Below are positions 43,126-50,594 of a stretch of 64,000 bases of DNA, one piece after another. Numbering within the stretch: the stretch's first letter is position 1; each line of letters starts with the position of its first letter. A program made the translations under genes and the position numbers. Origin of the DNA: Halorubrum sp. Atlit-26R (GTDB lineage: Archaea > Halobacteriota > Halobacteria > Halobacteriales > Haloferacaceae); assembly GCF_003666015.1 (NCBI RefSeq), contig NZ_QPLT01000003.1, forward strand, positions 219,999 through 283,998, written 5' to 3'. The notes beneath the pieces were generated by a model. That model did no database searches, was not told the origin of the DNA, and saw only the letters and a list, made by a program, of their open reading frames with translations.

Positions 43126-44994
43126 TCAGAATCGGATCGCACCGGCGTACAACGCGACGGTAGCGAGGAGTTGGACCAACCCGAGCGGGAGCCAGACCAG
43201 CGACGGGAACGGGTCGATCCCGTCGGCGAACAGGTCATCGTCCGTGTCGGAGGCTCGCGGACTGCTGCCCTGTTCGAGCTCTTCACCGTCGAGGACGCCG
43301 TCGTCGTCCATGTCGGCGTCGAGCGGATCGAGGCCGCGCTGAACCTCCGGTCCGTCGTCGAGCTCGTCGTCGTCCGTGTCCGCCGCCGCCGGATCCGTTC
43401 CGAGTTCGATTTCTCGGGCGTCGTCGAGCCCGTCGTCGTCCGTGTCCGCCGCCGCCGGATCCGTTTCGAGTATGACCTCGCGGGCGTCGTCGATCCCGTC
43501 GTCGTCCGTGTCGGCGGCCGTCGGATCTGCTCCCAGATCTACCTCGCGCCCGTCCTCGAGGCCGTCGCCGTCCGTATCGGCCGCCGTCGGGTCCGCTCCC
43601 AGCTCGACCTCCCGTCTGTCGCCGAGGCCGTCGCCGTCCGTATCGGGCGCCGTCGGGTCCGTTCCAAGTTCGACCTCGCGTGCGTCGTCGAGCCCGTCGC
43701 CGTCCGTGTCCGCCGCCGCCGGATCCGTTCCGAGTTCGACCTCGCGTGCGTCGTCGAGCCCGTCGCCGTCCGTGTCCGCCGCCGTCGGGTCGGCTCCCAG
43801 CTCGACCTCTCGTCCATCGCTGAGTCCGTCACCGTCCGTATCAGGTGCCGTCGGGTCCGCTCCCAGCTCGACCTCACGACCGTCGTGGAGCCCGTCACCG
43901 TCCGTGTCCGCCGCCGTCGGGTCCGTTCCGAGTTCCCGTTCCCGCTCGTCGACGAGCCCGTCACCGTCGGAGTCGTCCCGCACGTCGAACGTCCTCGTGA
44001 CGGTCGCGTCAGCCCCCATCTCGTCGACGGCGGTGAGCGAGACGGTGAATCGGCCGCTCTCGGTCGGGATCGTCTCGACCGTCCGGCCCCTCGCGTCGAC
44101 GGTCCGGTTCGCGCCGAAGCGCCACTCGAACGACTCGATCCGTCCGTCCGGGTCGCGCCCCGACGCGACGAACTGAACCGACCGCCCCTGTTGGATGCGG
44201 TCGCTCGACGCCGTGAAGTTCGCGACCGGAGGGATGTTGACGTACACGAGTTCGGACACGCTGTCGGAGAGCTCGTACCTGTCTGTCACCCTGAGCGTGA
44301 CGTTCCGGTGACGGCCACCCTCCGAGAACGAGGTCGTCACGCGCTCTCCGGTCGCGTCGGTCGTGCCGTCCCCGTTGAGGTCCCAAGCGTAGTCGAGGTT
44401 CACGCTCTCGCCGGACGAGTTCGACGCGTCGAACCGGACTGTGTCGCCCGGCTCCGGCGCCGCCGGCGTGGTTGTGAACGTCGCGGTCGGCGGTTCGCCA
44501 ACGTAGAGGCTGTCTAGGGATCTGTCGCGACCGTCGATCGACACCCGAATTTCCATCTCCCCGCTTTCTACACCGCCAATCGAACTGTAGGACACGACGG
44601 TGTCCCCGGGCTCGACGGTCGACGTGAGGGTGTACTGGTCTGACGGCGTATCGACGTGCCACCGCACCTCATGGCTCTCGCTGACGTTCCCGAGAACGAC
44701 GTACGGGTGTAACGTCGAACCGGTCTCGAACGCGTCACCGCGCCCGAGACAGTCGGCGTTCCCGTCCCCGTCCGCGTCCCGAACCTCCTCGCAGTAGGCG
44801 ATCGTCTCGATATCGTACTCGGGGAGCGGCGCCGGGTCGGCCTGTGGCGACGCACCGACGGCTCCGGTATCGAGCGCCGCTCTGTCCTCGCCGGCCGGCG
44901 CCACGCCGCTGGCCGGGGAGATCAGGACCGCGGCCCCGGCGAGGACGATCACGATGGCGACGGCGACCAGACGGATCCGCGAGCGCGACCACAC
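43126..44994 (-). CDS. Exported surface protein: two PKD domains, calcium-binding type-3 repeats, C-terminal anchor
   Basis: 622 aa from GTG 44994. A signal peptide (about 8-30: RLVAVAIVIVLAGAAVLI) precedes a Cys-containing N-domain, two PKD domains (about 168-255, YAWDLNGDGTTDATGERVTT; about 256-340, FEWRFGANRTVDARGRTVE) and about eleven repeats of 22 residues of the form DTDGDGLDDAREVELGTDPT. Those repeats should bind calcium like thrombospondin type 3. The last 30 residues form a helix. Its C-terminus (ending TVALYAGAIRF) parallels the lipoprotein at 28353-29396 (AAALYLGAVPY). Confidence 0.85.
   Translation of the reverse strand: MWSRSRIRLVAVAIVIVLAGAAVLISPASGVAPAGEDRAALDTGAVGASPQADPAPLPEYDIETIAYCEEVRDADGDGNADCLGRGDAFETGSTLHPYVVLGNVSESHEVRWHVDTPSDQYTLTSTVEPGDTVVSYSSIGGVESGEMEIRVSIDGRDRSLDSLYVGEPPTATFTTTPAAPEPGDTVRFDASNSSGESVNLDYAWDLNGDGTTDATGERVTTSFSEGGRHRNVTLRVTDRYELSDSVSELVYVNIPPVANFTASSDRIQQGRSVQFVASGRDPDGRIESFEWRFGANRTVDARGRTVETIPTESGRFTVSLTAVDEMGADATVTRTFDVRDDSDGDGLVDERERELGTDPTAADTDGDGLHDGREVELGADPTAPDTDGDGLSDGREVELGADPTAADTDGDGLDDAREVELGTDPAAADTDGDGLDDAREVELGTDPTAPDTDGDGLGDRREVELGADPTAADTDGDGLEDGREVDLGADPTAADTDDDGIDDAREVILETDPAAADTDDDGLDDAREIELGTDPAAADTDDDELDDGPEVQRGLDPLDADMDDDGVLDGEELEQGSSPRASDTDDDLFADGIDPFPSLVWLPLGLVQLLATVALYAGAIRF
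43210..43975 (-). repeat. 66-bp tandem coding repeat (calcium-binding type-3 units)
   Basis: About eleven head-to-tail 66-bp units encode the DxDxDG-containing repeats of the surface protein. Several units are nearly identical at DNA level, which suggests ongoing unit gain and loss. Confidence 0.85.
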
Positions 44995-45168
44995 AATACG
45001 CTGATCAACTGTGTCACATTACTTGTCAGTTTCGCGATTCGAGACCGATGGATACGCGCGGGATCAACACGAGACGAGCGGAAGCCCACGGGCGATGCGA
45101 CCGAGACGACCGCGTATCCGGCCGGACCCACCGGACCTATACCGCTCGATCCCCTGTCTCCAACGGAT

Positions 45169-45498
45169 ATGCAGTTCTGTGACGACTGCGGCTCGATGAT
45201 GGTCTCTCGCGACGGGGAGATGGTGTGTCAGAACGACGACTGCGGCGCGACGACCGAGCGCGACGAGGCGCTCGCCGCCGAGTTCGAGTCGACGACCGAA
45301 CAGACCGGCGAGGAGGTGATCGAGACGGAGGAGGGCGCCAACTTCGAGGGGAAGCCGACCGCGACCGACGTCGTCTGCGACGAGTGCGGCCACGGCGAGG
45401 CGTGGTACACGATCAAACAGACCGGCGCCGCCGACGAGCCGCCGACGCGCTTTTTTAAGTGTAAGGAGTGCGGCCACCGCTGGCGCGGATACAACTGA
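45169..45498 (+). CDS. tfs: Transcription factor S (TFIIS/Rpb9-like cleavage factor)
   Basis: 109 aa with two zinc ribbons: N-terminal MQFCDDCGSMMVSRDGEMVC followed by QNDDC, and C-terminal CDECGHGEAWYTIKQTGAAD ... FFKCKECGHRW. The C-terminal ribbon of TFS carries the acidic hairpin that stimulates RNA cleavage by backtracked archaeal RNA polymerase. In the usual DE pair, the residues here read ADEPP, consistent with that. A TATA-like CCTATACC about 32 nt upstream supports the start. It is convergent with the hydrolase gene. Confidence 0.93.
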   Translation: MQFCDDCGSMMVSRDGEMVCQNDDCGATTERDEALAAEFESTTEQTGEEVIETEEGANFEGKPTATDVVCDECGHGEAWYTIKQTGAADEPPTRFFKCKECGHRWRGYN

Positions 45499-45513
45499 GC
45501 AGTTACTCGCCGC

Positions 45514-46176
45514 TCAGCCCGGCCCCGAGGAACGCTGCCGAATCCTCGCCCCGAGAAACGCCGCGGCCGCCTCGCCCACCTCCCCGCTCCGCCCGACGAA
45601 GAAGTGGTCGGACTCGAACGCGACCGTCTCGACTCCCCGTTCCTCTGCGCGCTCGACGACGGGCTTCCAGTCGGCCGTCGAGTCGCGCGTCGCGTACAGG
45701 ATCCGAACAGGAGTGTTGCGCCCGACGACCTCGTCGAGCGCCGCGACCGCGTCGACGTCGGCGTTCAGTCGCGCGGTCGGGGCGAGCGCGCAGACGCCCG
45801 CGAGTTCGGGCCGGGACGCGGCGGCGACGAGCGCGACCGTCCCGCCGAACGAGAAGCCGAACAGGCCGACGCGGTCGTAGCGGTCGAGCGCCCAGCCGAC
45901 CGCCGCGTCCGCGTCGGTGGTCTCGCCGTACCCCTCGTCCCAGTCGCCGTAGTCGAACCGGAGGCAGTCGACTCCGCGGTCGGTCAGCGCGTCGCTCACC
46001 GCGACCAGCCGCCCGTCGCCGCGGTGGCCGCGCTGCTGCGGGTGCGGCGGGCAGGCGACGACGACCGCGTCGGCTCGGGGCGCGTCGCCGGAGTCCTCCC
46101 GGGCGCCGTCGCTCGCCGCGGTGTCGAGCGTGGCGCGCACGTCGCGGCCGCCGGGGATTAGAACGGTGTCGCTCAC
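45514..46176 (-). CDS. Alpha/beta hydrolase, dienelactone-hydrolase-like
   Basis: 220 aa from GTG 46176. The nucleophile elbow is GFSFGG (in YDRVGLFGFSFGGTVALVAA), an oxyanion-side CPPHPQQRGHRGDGR lies near residue 45, and the strand-turn acid/base residues are VRILYATRDST (Asp) and VAFESDHFF (His). This is a complete Ser-Asp-His set. Small haloarchaeal hydrolases of this type have no firm substrate. It is close behind the DUF5778-type gene and in the same direction, but 45 nt apart. Confidence 0.82.
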   Translation of the reverse strand: MSDTVLIPGGRDVRATLDTAASDGAREDSGDAPRADAVVVACPPHPQQRGHRGDGRLVAVSDALTDRGVDCLRFDYGDWDEGYGETTDADAAVGWALDRYDRVGLFGFSFGGTVALVAAASRPELAGVCALAPTARLNADVDAVAALDEVVGRNTPVRILYATRDSTADWKPVVERAEERGVETVAFESDHFFVGRSGEVGEAAAAFLGARIRQRSSGPG

Positions 46177-46221
46177 GGAATTCGGGTTCAGTTCGGATTC
46201 GGTGGTCGCCGTCGCTCTCGC

Positions 46222-46620
46222 TCAGGGCACCTGCGTCACGCGGTCGACGTCGTCAAGGTCCGCGAGATCGGCCGCGAGCGCCTCTTGGTCGACGTTCGCC
46301 TCGTAGTAGAACACGATGTCGAAGGCGCTGTCGCGGAGGAGCTGCTGACACTCCCAGACGAACTCCTCGCCGTCGAGCGTCAGCCCCTGGAACTGGTTCG
46401 ACGAGAAGTTCGTGTCGTCGTTGCCCGCCTCGATGTACGTCTCGCCCTTGTCGGCGTGGTCGGCGATGACCTCGTTGGCGGCGACCGTCAGCTCGTGCAT
46501 CTCTAAGTCCTGCTGCCCGTCGAGGTCCGTGTGGACGATACAGCCCACTAACTCGATGTCGCCGGGCTCTAACAGGGCCTTCGTCCGGGTGTACAGATCC
46601 GAGTCGACGGTCTCGCTCAT
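46222..46620 (-). CDS. DUF5778-type haloarchaeal protein
   Basis: 132 aa, soluble and acidic, no signal or membrane segment. It contains YTRTKALLEPGDIELVGCIV, HTDLDGQQDLEMHELTVAAN and GNDDTNFSSNQFQGLTLDGE, which I associate with the conserved haloarchaeal DUF5778 proteins. Function unknown. It is followed downstream (to the left) by the hydrolase. To the right lies the mutY fragment, so ancestrally this gene probably sat directly behind mutY. Confidence 0.75.
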   Translation of the reverse strand: MSETVDSDLYTRTKALLEPGDIELVGCIVHTDLDGQQDLEMHELTVAANEVIADHADKGETYIEAGNDDTNFSSNQFQGLTLDGEEFVWECQQLLRDSAFDIVFYYEANVDQEALAADLADLDDVDRVTQVP

Positions 46621-46695
46621 GGGCGATCCTTCCCGCTCCCGTAATAAACGGGTGACGGTTCCCGGGGCGCCGCTCGCCGCCGGCGACGAGGGCTC

Positions 46696-47007
46696 TCAGG
46701 GACGGAGCGACACGACGACCTCGTCGCGCTCGCCGAGGAGACGGACGATCCGCCCGCGGAACTGCCGGCGGTTCCCCTCGAAGCTGGGCTGCTCGGGCAC
46801 GTCCGGGGCCGTAAAATCCCCGGTCTGGTAGGCGTGACACCACTCGCGCCACGGGCAGGCGGCCTCGTCGCAGCGGGGCTTCTTGCCCCAGGCGCCGCCG
46901 CCGAACTCCATGACCGTGTTGTTCCGCACCCGGGACTCGACCGCGGGCATGAGCCTGGACGCGACCCGCTCGAACGCGTTGTCGTCCGGGACGTCGAACG
47001 CGCGGTG
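46696..47007 (-). pseudogene. Duplicated 3' fragment of mutY
   Basis: About 100 residues from RAFDVPDDNAFERVASRLMP to RGRIVRLLGERDEVVVSLRP match the middle-to-C-terminal part of the intact MutY at 48760-49707. The catalytic N-terminal half is absent. The first iron-sulfur Cys is changed (AWGKKPRCDEAAC versus ACGKSPRCDEAGC), and the last domain is cut short. Homology stops at about 47006, where an AT-rich palindrome begins. An ATG-started frame (47043) runs into it, but the product could not be a glycosylase. It is a remnant of the ancestral mutY or of a duplication. Confidence 0.85.
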
Positions 47008-47013
47008 ATTGCG

Positions 47014-47039
47014 GATATTTATTACACATAATAAATATC
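47014..47039. repeat. Perfect 11-bp AT-rich inverted repeat at the mutY-fragment breakpoint
   Basis: GATATTTATTA (47014-47024) and TAATAAATATC (47029-47039) pair perfectly around CACA. The sequence is far more AT-rich than its surroundings and lies exactly beside the point where mutY homology ends. It could be part of a terminator for the amidohydrolase, an operator or an insertion junction. Confidence 0.6.
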
Positions 47040-47047
47040 TCAAATAT

Positions 47048-47075
47048 CGGCAGCAACTGGGGGTGGCTGTTGCCG
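47048..47075 (-). terminator. Candidate stem-loop terminator after the amidohydrolase
   Basis: On the minus strand a stem CGGCAACAG / complementary GTTGCTGCCG-like arm (8 pairs with one wobble) forms 20 nt after the stop at 47097 and runs into an AT/T-rich tract. Haloarchaeal termination signals are poorly defined, so this is tentative. Confidence 0.35.
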
Positions 47076-47096
47076 AACAATCCCCGTATATCCGTA

Positions 47097-48563
47097 TCAG
47101 AGTGGCAACCTATCTCTGAGCGACTGGAACGCGAGTCGCCCGAGCAACTGACTGGGGCCGCGCTTTGGCAGGTCGCGGGCGACGTTCATCGTACTCGGTG
47201 GCTCACTCTCACCGATGCCGAGCTCCCAGTCCGTCTCCGACTCAAAACGGTCTACCGCGGCCTCGACGCGGTCGCGCACCGCATCAGTTTCCATGGTCTT
47301 CACGTCACCGGCTTTCATCAGTACGTCGCCGTCCACGATTACCGTTTCCACATCAGCCGGCGCTGCGTTGTTAGCCACCTGCGCCGGGATGTTGGTCAGC
47401 GGGGTGAATTTCGGCTTCTCGACGTCCAGCAGAATGACGTCGGCGCGCTTGCCGGGTTCGAGGCTCCCGATCTCGTCGCCGACCCCGAGTGCCTCTGCTC
47501 CTTCGATGGTGAGCATTCGTACGAGCTCCATCGAGTCGTACTGGCCGGTCGAGCGCTTGAGGTTCGCTGCGAGCCGGGCTTGCCTCGCCTCGCCGAACAG
47601 ACTGTAGGAGTCGTGCCAGTAGTGGTCGTCGATACCCAGGCCGACATCGACGCCCGCGGCGCGGAGTTCCGGCACCGGCGTCCACTGTACGTCGCCGCCC
47701 GTGTTCCAGTAACAGAAAATCGACGGGCAGTGTGCGACCGACGCGTCTGCTTCGGCAGTCCGTTGGATGTCTTCGTCGTCGGCGAGCCGGAAGTGCGCGG
47801 CTACAAGTCGGTCGTCCAAGAGGCCAACGTCATCGAGAAGGGCGAGCGAATCCTCGGCACCATTCGACCGCGCCATCGTGTTGCTCGCCTCCAGTTCGAG
47901 CAGGTGCGTGTGGACGAGCAGGTCGGGATACTCGTCAGCGAGTTCGGCGGTGTGTTCCCACAGTTCGCGGGTACATGACCAGTCGTCGTGGGGGTTGATC
48001 GTCGCCCGGATGCGGCCGTCGTACGCACCGTGGTACTGATCGATGAACTCGCGGGCGCGGTCGAACTGCTCTTCGACGGAAACGTCCCAGAAGAGGTCTG
48101 AGAGCGCCATCCCGAAGAATCCACGGAGGCCCGCTTCGCCGAACGTTTCTGCGCCCCCGCTGGGACGGACGTCCATCGAGTTGACGGTCGTGACCCCACC
48201 AGTGAGGAAGTTCAGTGCGGCGAGTTCGTACCCCGCCCGTGCGAAGTAGTCGTACTCGCCCTCGGCGATGTGGCCGAATATGGCGGTCATCCCACTCATC
48301 ATTTCCATGAGGTCGAGGTCGCTGAACGCGCCAAACAGCGGCGTCAGTTCGAGATGGGTGTGCGCGTTGACGAGACCTGGCATCACGAGTTTACCTTCGC
48401 CGTCGATGACCAAGTCGGCCGCTAACTCTGCGTCATCGTCCCGAGATGACCGCACGTCGGTGATCCGGCCATCCTCGATGAGCAACGTTCCTCGCTCGTA
48501 GAGTCGATTTCGCTCGTCCACCGTGAGAACGAACGCATCGTGAATCACACAGTCAGCCGTCAT
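47097..48563 (-). CDS. Amidohydrolase of the ATZ/TRZ (deaminase/chlorohydrolase) type, likely inserted
   Basis: 488 aa. Metal ligands: HTH in MPGLVNAHTHLELT, the His of LLVHTHLLELE, the His of VAAHFRLADDED, and the Asp of VGLGIDDHYWHDS. Then LTIEGAEALGVGDEIGSLEP with GKRADVIL is typical of the superfamily. It should hydrolyse an aminated or chlorinated heterocycle or nucleoside-like compound; the active-site phrase IDDHYWHDS differs from SAH deaminases (TDG). Codon third positions are less GC-biased than in neighbours. A GGAGG sequence just before the ATG and an ACTAATAATTAC box about 40 nt upstream imply a led transcript. Flanks (mutY fragment and mutY) suggest acquisition. Confidence 0.82.
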   Translation of the reverse strand: MTADCVIHDAFVLTVDERNRLYERGTLLIEDGRITDVRSSRDDDAELAADLVIDGEGKLVMPGLVNAHTHLELTPLFGAFSDLDLMEMMSGMTAIFGHIAEGEYDYFARAGYELAALNFLTGGVTTVNSMDVRPSGGAETFGEAGLRGFFGMALSDLFWDVSVEEQFDRAREFIDQYHGAYDGRIRATINPHDDWSCTRELWEHTAELADEYPDLLVHTHLLELEASNTMARSNGAEDSLALLDDVGLLDDRLVAAHFRLADDEDIQRTAEADASVAHCPSIFCYWNTGGDVQWTPVPELRAAGVDVGLGIDDHYWHDSYSLFGEARQARLAANLKRSTGQYDSMELVRMLTIEGAEALGVGDEIGSLEPGKRADVILLDVEKPKFTPLTNIPAQVANNAAPADVETVIVDGDVLMKAGDVKTMETDAVRDRVEAAVDRFESETDWELGIGESEPPSTMNVARDLPKRGPSQLLGRLAFQSLRDRLPL

Positions 48564-48759
48564 TTCCTCCCACCCGTCAGCGTCGTGTGTAGCTGTAATT
48601 ATTAGTACCCATTTTCGCTCAGTTGAGAGCGCGGGTACGCTCCGCGGGTTCTCCCTTCGTAACTGTCGGCGTTGCGACGGCTGCGCTCACGTCCGCACTG
48701 ACTGCTATCAAGAGTACTATCACTGCCGGGTAGGTCTGTGAGTAGAGTACGAACGGGTG

Positions 48760-49707
48760 TTATCGGAGCCGGACGGTCGTCTCATCTCCGGAGTCTTCGA
48801 CCTCGACTAATCCATCATCTGCCAAATCCGAAAGGAGCCCTCGAAGCCACTCGCGTCCATGTTCGCCATCTGGCGAGTAATCGACGCGAATACGGTGTCC
48901 GAGGGTATCGAGGCTTATTACGTCGCGCTCGCCGAGGAGACGGACGATCCGCCCGCGGAACTGCCGGCGGCTCCCCTCGAAACTCGGCTGCTCGGGCACG
49001 TCGGGCGCGGTGAAATCCCCGGTCTGGTAGGCGTGACACCACTCGCGCCACGGGCAGCCCGCCTCGTCGCAGCGCGGGCTCTTCCCGCAGGCGACGCCGC
49101 CAAGCTCCATGATCGCGTTGTTCCACACCTGCGACTCGCCCGCCGGCATGAGCCGGGACGCGACCCGCTCGAACGCGTCGTCGTCGTCCGGCGCGTCGAA
49201 CGCGCGGTACAGCACCCGCTTCACGTTGGTGTCGACGACGGCGTTCCCGTTGTCGAACGCGAACGACGCCACCGCGTTGGCGGTGTACGGTCCGACGCCC
49301 ATCAGTTCGCTCAGTCCGTCGGGGTCCTCCGGGAACGCCCCGTCGAACTCCCCTTCGACCTGTCCGGCCGCCTCGTGGAGGTACTTCGCGCGGTTGTTGT
49401 ACCCCAGCGAGTGGTCGGACCAGAAGGCCACCACGTCGGCGCGGTCGGCGGCGGCGAGGTCGGCGGTCGTCGGCCACTCGTCGAGGAAGTCCTCCCACGC
49501 GGGGACGACCCGGTCGAGCTGGGTCTGCTGGCTCATCACCTCGCTGACGAGGACCTCGTAGGGGTCCTCCGTGCGGCGCCACGGGAAGTCCCGGTGGTCC
49601 GCCTCGTACCAGTCCACGAGCGCGTCGCGGACCGCGTCGAGGTCGGCCGGGAGCGCCGGCGACTCTCCGGCGTCGTCGCCCGCGGCGGCACCCTCCGAGT
49701 CGGTCAT
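48760..49707 (-). CDS. mutY: A/G-specific adenine DNA glycosylase MutY
   Basis: 315 aa. It removes adenine mispaired with 8-oxoguanine. Seen: the catalytic Glu in VLVSEVMSQQTQLDRVVPAW, the helix-hairpin-helix LMGVGPYTANAVASFAFDNG, the catalytic Asp in AVVDTNVKRVLYRAF, and the iron-sulfur cysteines in ACGKSPRCDEAGCPWREWC. The C-terminal end is a short winged-helix-like part (LDTLGHRIRVDYSPDGEHGR) rather than a full NUDIX-like MutT domain. DNA of the last half is highly similar to 46696-47007. The start at 49707 is an ATG close behind the PIN-like gene. Confidence 0.93.
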   Translation of the reverse strand: MTDSEGAAAGDDAGESPALPADLDAVRDALVDWYEADHRDFPWRRTEDPYEVLVSEVMSQQTQLDRVVPAWEDFLDEWPTTADLAAADRADVVAFWSDHSLGYNNRAKYLHEAAGQVEGEFDGAFPEDPDGLSELMGVGPYTANAVASFAFDNGNAVVDTNVKRVLYRAFDAPDDDDAFERVASRLMPAGESQVWNNAIMELGGVACGKSPRCDEAGCPWREWCHAYQTGDFTAPDVPEQPSFEGSRRQFRGRIVRLLGERDVISLDTLGHRIRVDYSPDGEHGREWLRGLLSDLADDGLVEVEDSGDETTVRLR

Positions 49708-49731
49708 ACCTCCGGTCCGACCGGCGGCGGT

Positions 49732-50379
49732 TTATCGGTGCTGGTCGCCGCCGGCGTCGACCGCCGCCATCGTCCGCGGGTCGCGGTCGGGACCCGGATA
49801 CTCCCCGCCGACCGCGTCCGGGTACAGCTTCGCCGGGTCGAACACCGCCGCGAACGCGCGCGGCTCCCGGACGCTCACGGGCATGCGGTCGCGCAGCCCG
49901 GCCGCAGCCCCCGGCCCGGTCAGCGAGGGGTCGAGGCTCACGACCTGCATCGCGCCGCCCCGGTAGGCGGAGGCCAGCGCGGGGTGATCGCCCGGCGGCT
50001 GCGCGACCGGCTCGCGCCACGCCTCGACCGCCGCGCGCCAGTCAGCCGCGAGGTCGGCGTCCGAGAGCGACGCGATCACCGCCTCGGCGTCGTCGAGGAG
50101 CGGGTCGCTGGCGACCAGCGTCGTCCACGCGTGCGACCGCAGCGCGTCGAGCGCGTCGCGGGCGGCGCCGCCGACGAGCAGGTCGGCCGCGAACGCGTCC
50201 GCGTCGGCGACGACGCGGGCCGGGGTGGGGTCGATCGGGTCGGCGACCGCGTCGCCCGCGGCGCCGCCGTCGTCCCGGTCTGACGCTGATCGCACGTCGT
50301 CGAGCGCCGAGCGCACGTCCGCCTCGTCGAGGTCGCCGTCGAACGCGGCCGCGCGCTCGAACAGGTCGGCGAAGGTCAT
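49732..50379 (-). CDS. PIN-like haloarchaeal protein, function unknown
   Basis: 215 aa from ATG 50379 (MTFADLFERAAAFDGDLDEA); an upstream in-frame extension is low-complexity. The segment ARVVADADAFAADLLVGGAA, then AWTTLVASDPLLDDAEAVIA, has the spaced acidic residues of a PIN-type nuclease fold (DUF7384-like), but only part of the acidic tetrad can be placed. The C-terminal half (MPVSVREPRAFAAVFDPAKL) ends near the start of mutY, 24 nt away, so co-transcription with mutY is likely. No further clue to role. Confidence 0.6.
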   Translation of the reverse strand: MTFADLFERAAAFDGDLDEADVRSALDDVRSASDRDDGGAAGDAVADPIDPTPARVVADADAFAADLLVGGAARDALDALRSHAWTTLVASDPLLDDAEAVIASLSDADLAADWRAAVEAWREPVAQPPGDHPALASAYRGGAMQVVSLDPSLTGPGAAAGLRDRMPVSVREPRAFAAVFDPAKLYPDAVGGEYPGPDRDPRTMAAVDAGGDQHR

Positions 50380-50549
50380 ACGCGTCGGTCGGCGCCGCGC
50401 CCGTATCGTCCTTGCGGCCGAACTCGGCCGGGCGCCGGCGACGCTGACCGCGACGCCAGACCGCGAGACGCTCGCCGCACAGCGGGATCCGGTCGGCGCC
50501 GCGGACAATGTTTGAAAATATTCTTTTGGATATTGAAAAAGTAGTTTTC

Positions 50550-50571
50550 TAAGTAGGAACTATTAAGTAGG
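50550..50571 (+). promoter_or_regulatory. Direct repeats and TATA element upstream of dpsA
   Basis: TAAGTAGG occurs at 50550-50557 and again at 50564-50571, 14 bp apart, within an AT-rich stretch. TATTAAG (50561-50567) is centred about 31 nt before the ATG at 50595. The repeats overlap the promoter, as expected for a metal or redox responsive repressor or activator of a Dps gene. Confidence 0.45.
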
Positions 50572-50594
50572 TCGCGCGCGTATGTACAGTTGAA

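Noticed and set aside
43210..43975. Possible CRISPR or satellite array
   Set aside because: The repeats are in frame in a surface-protein gene and encode calcium-binding units.
47043..47130. Start of a protein leading into the mutY fragment
   Set aside because: The ATG at 47043 is placed in the AT-rich palindrome region and adds residues (MRYLLCVINIRNH) with no relation to MutY; I treat the whole as a pseudogene.
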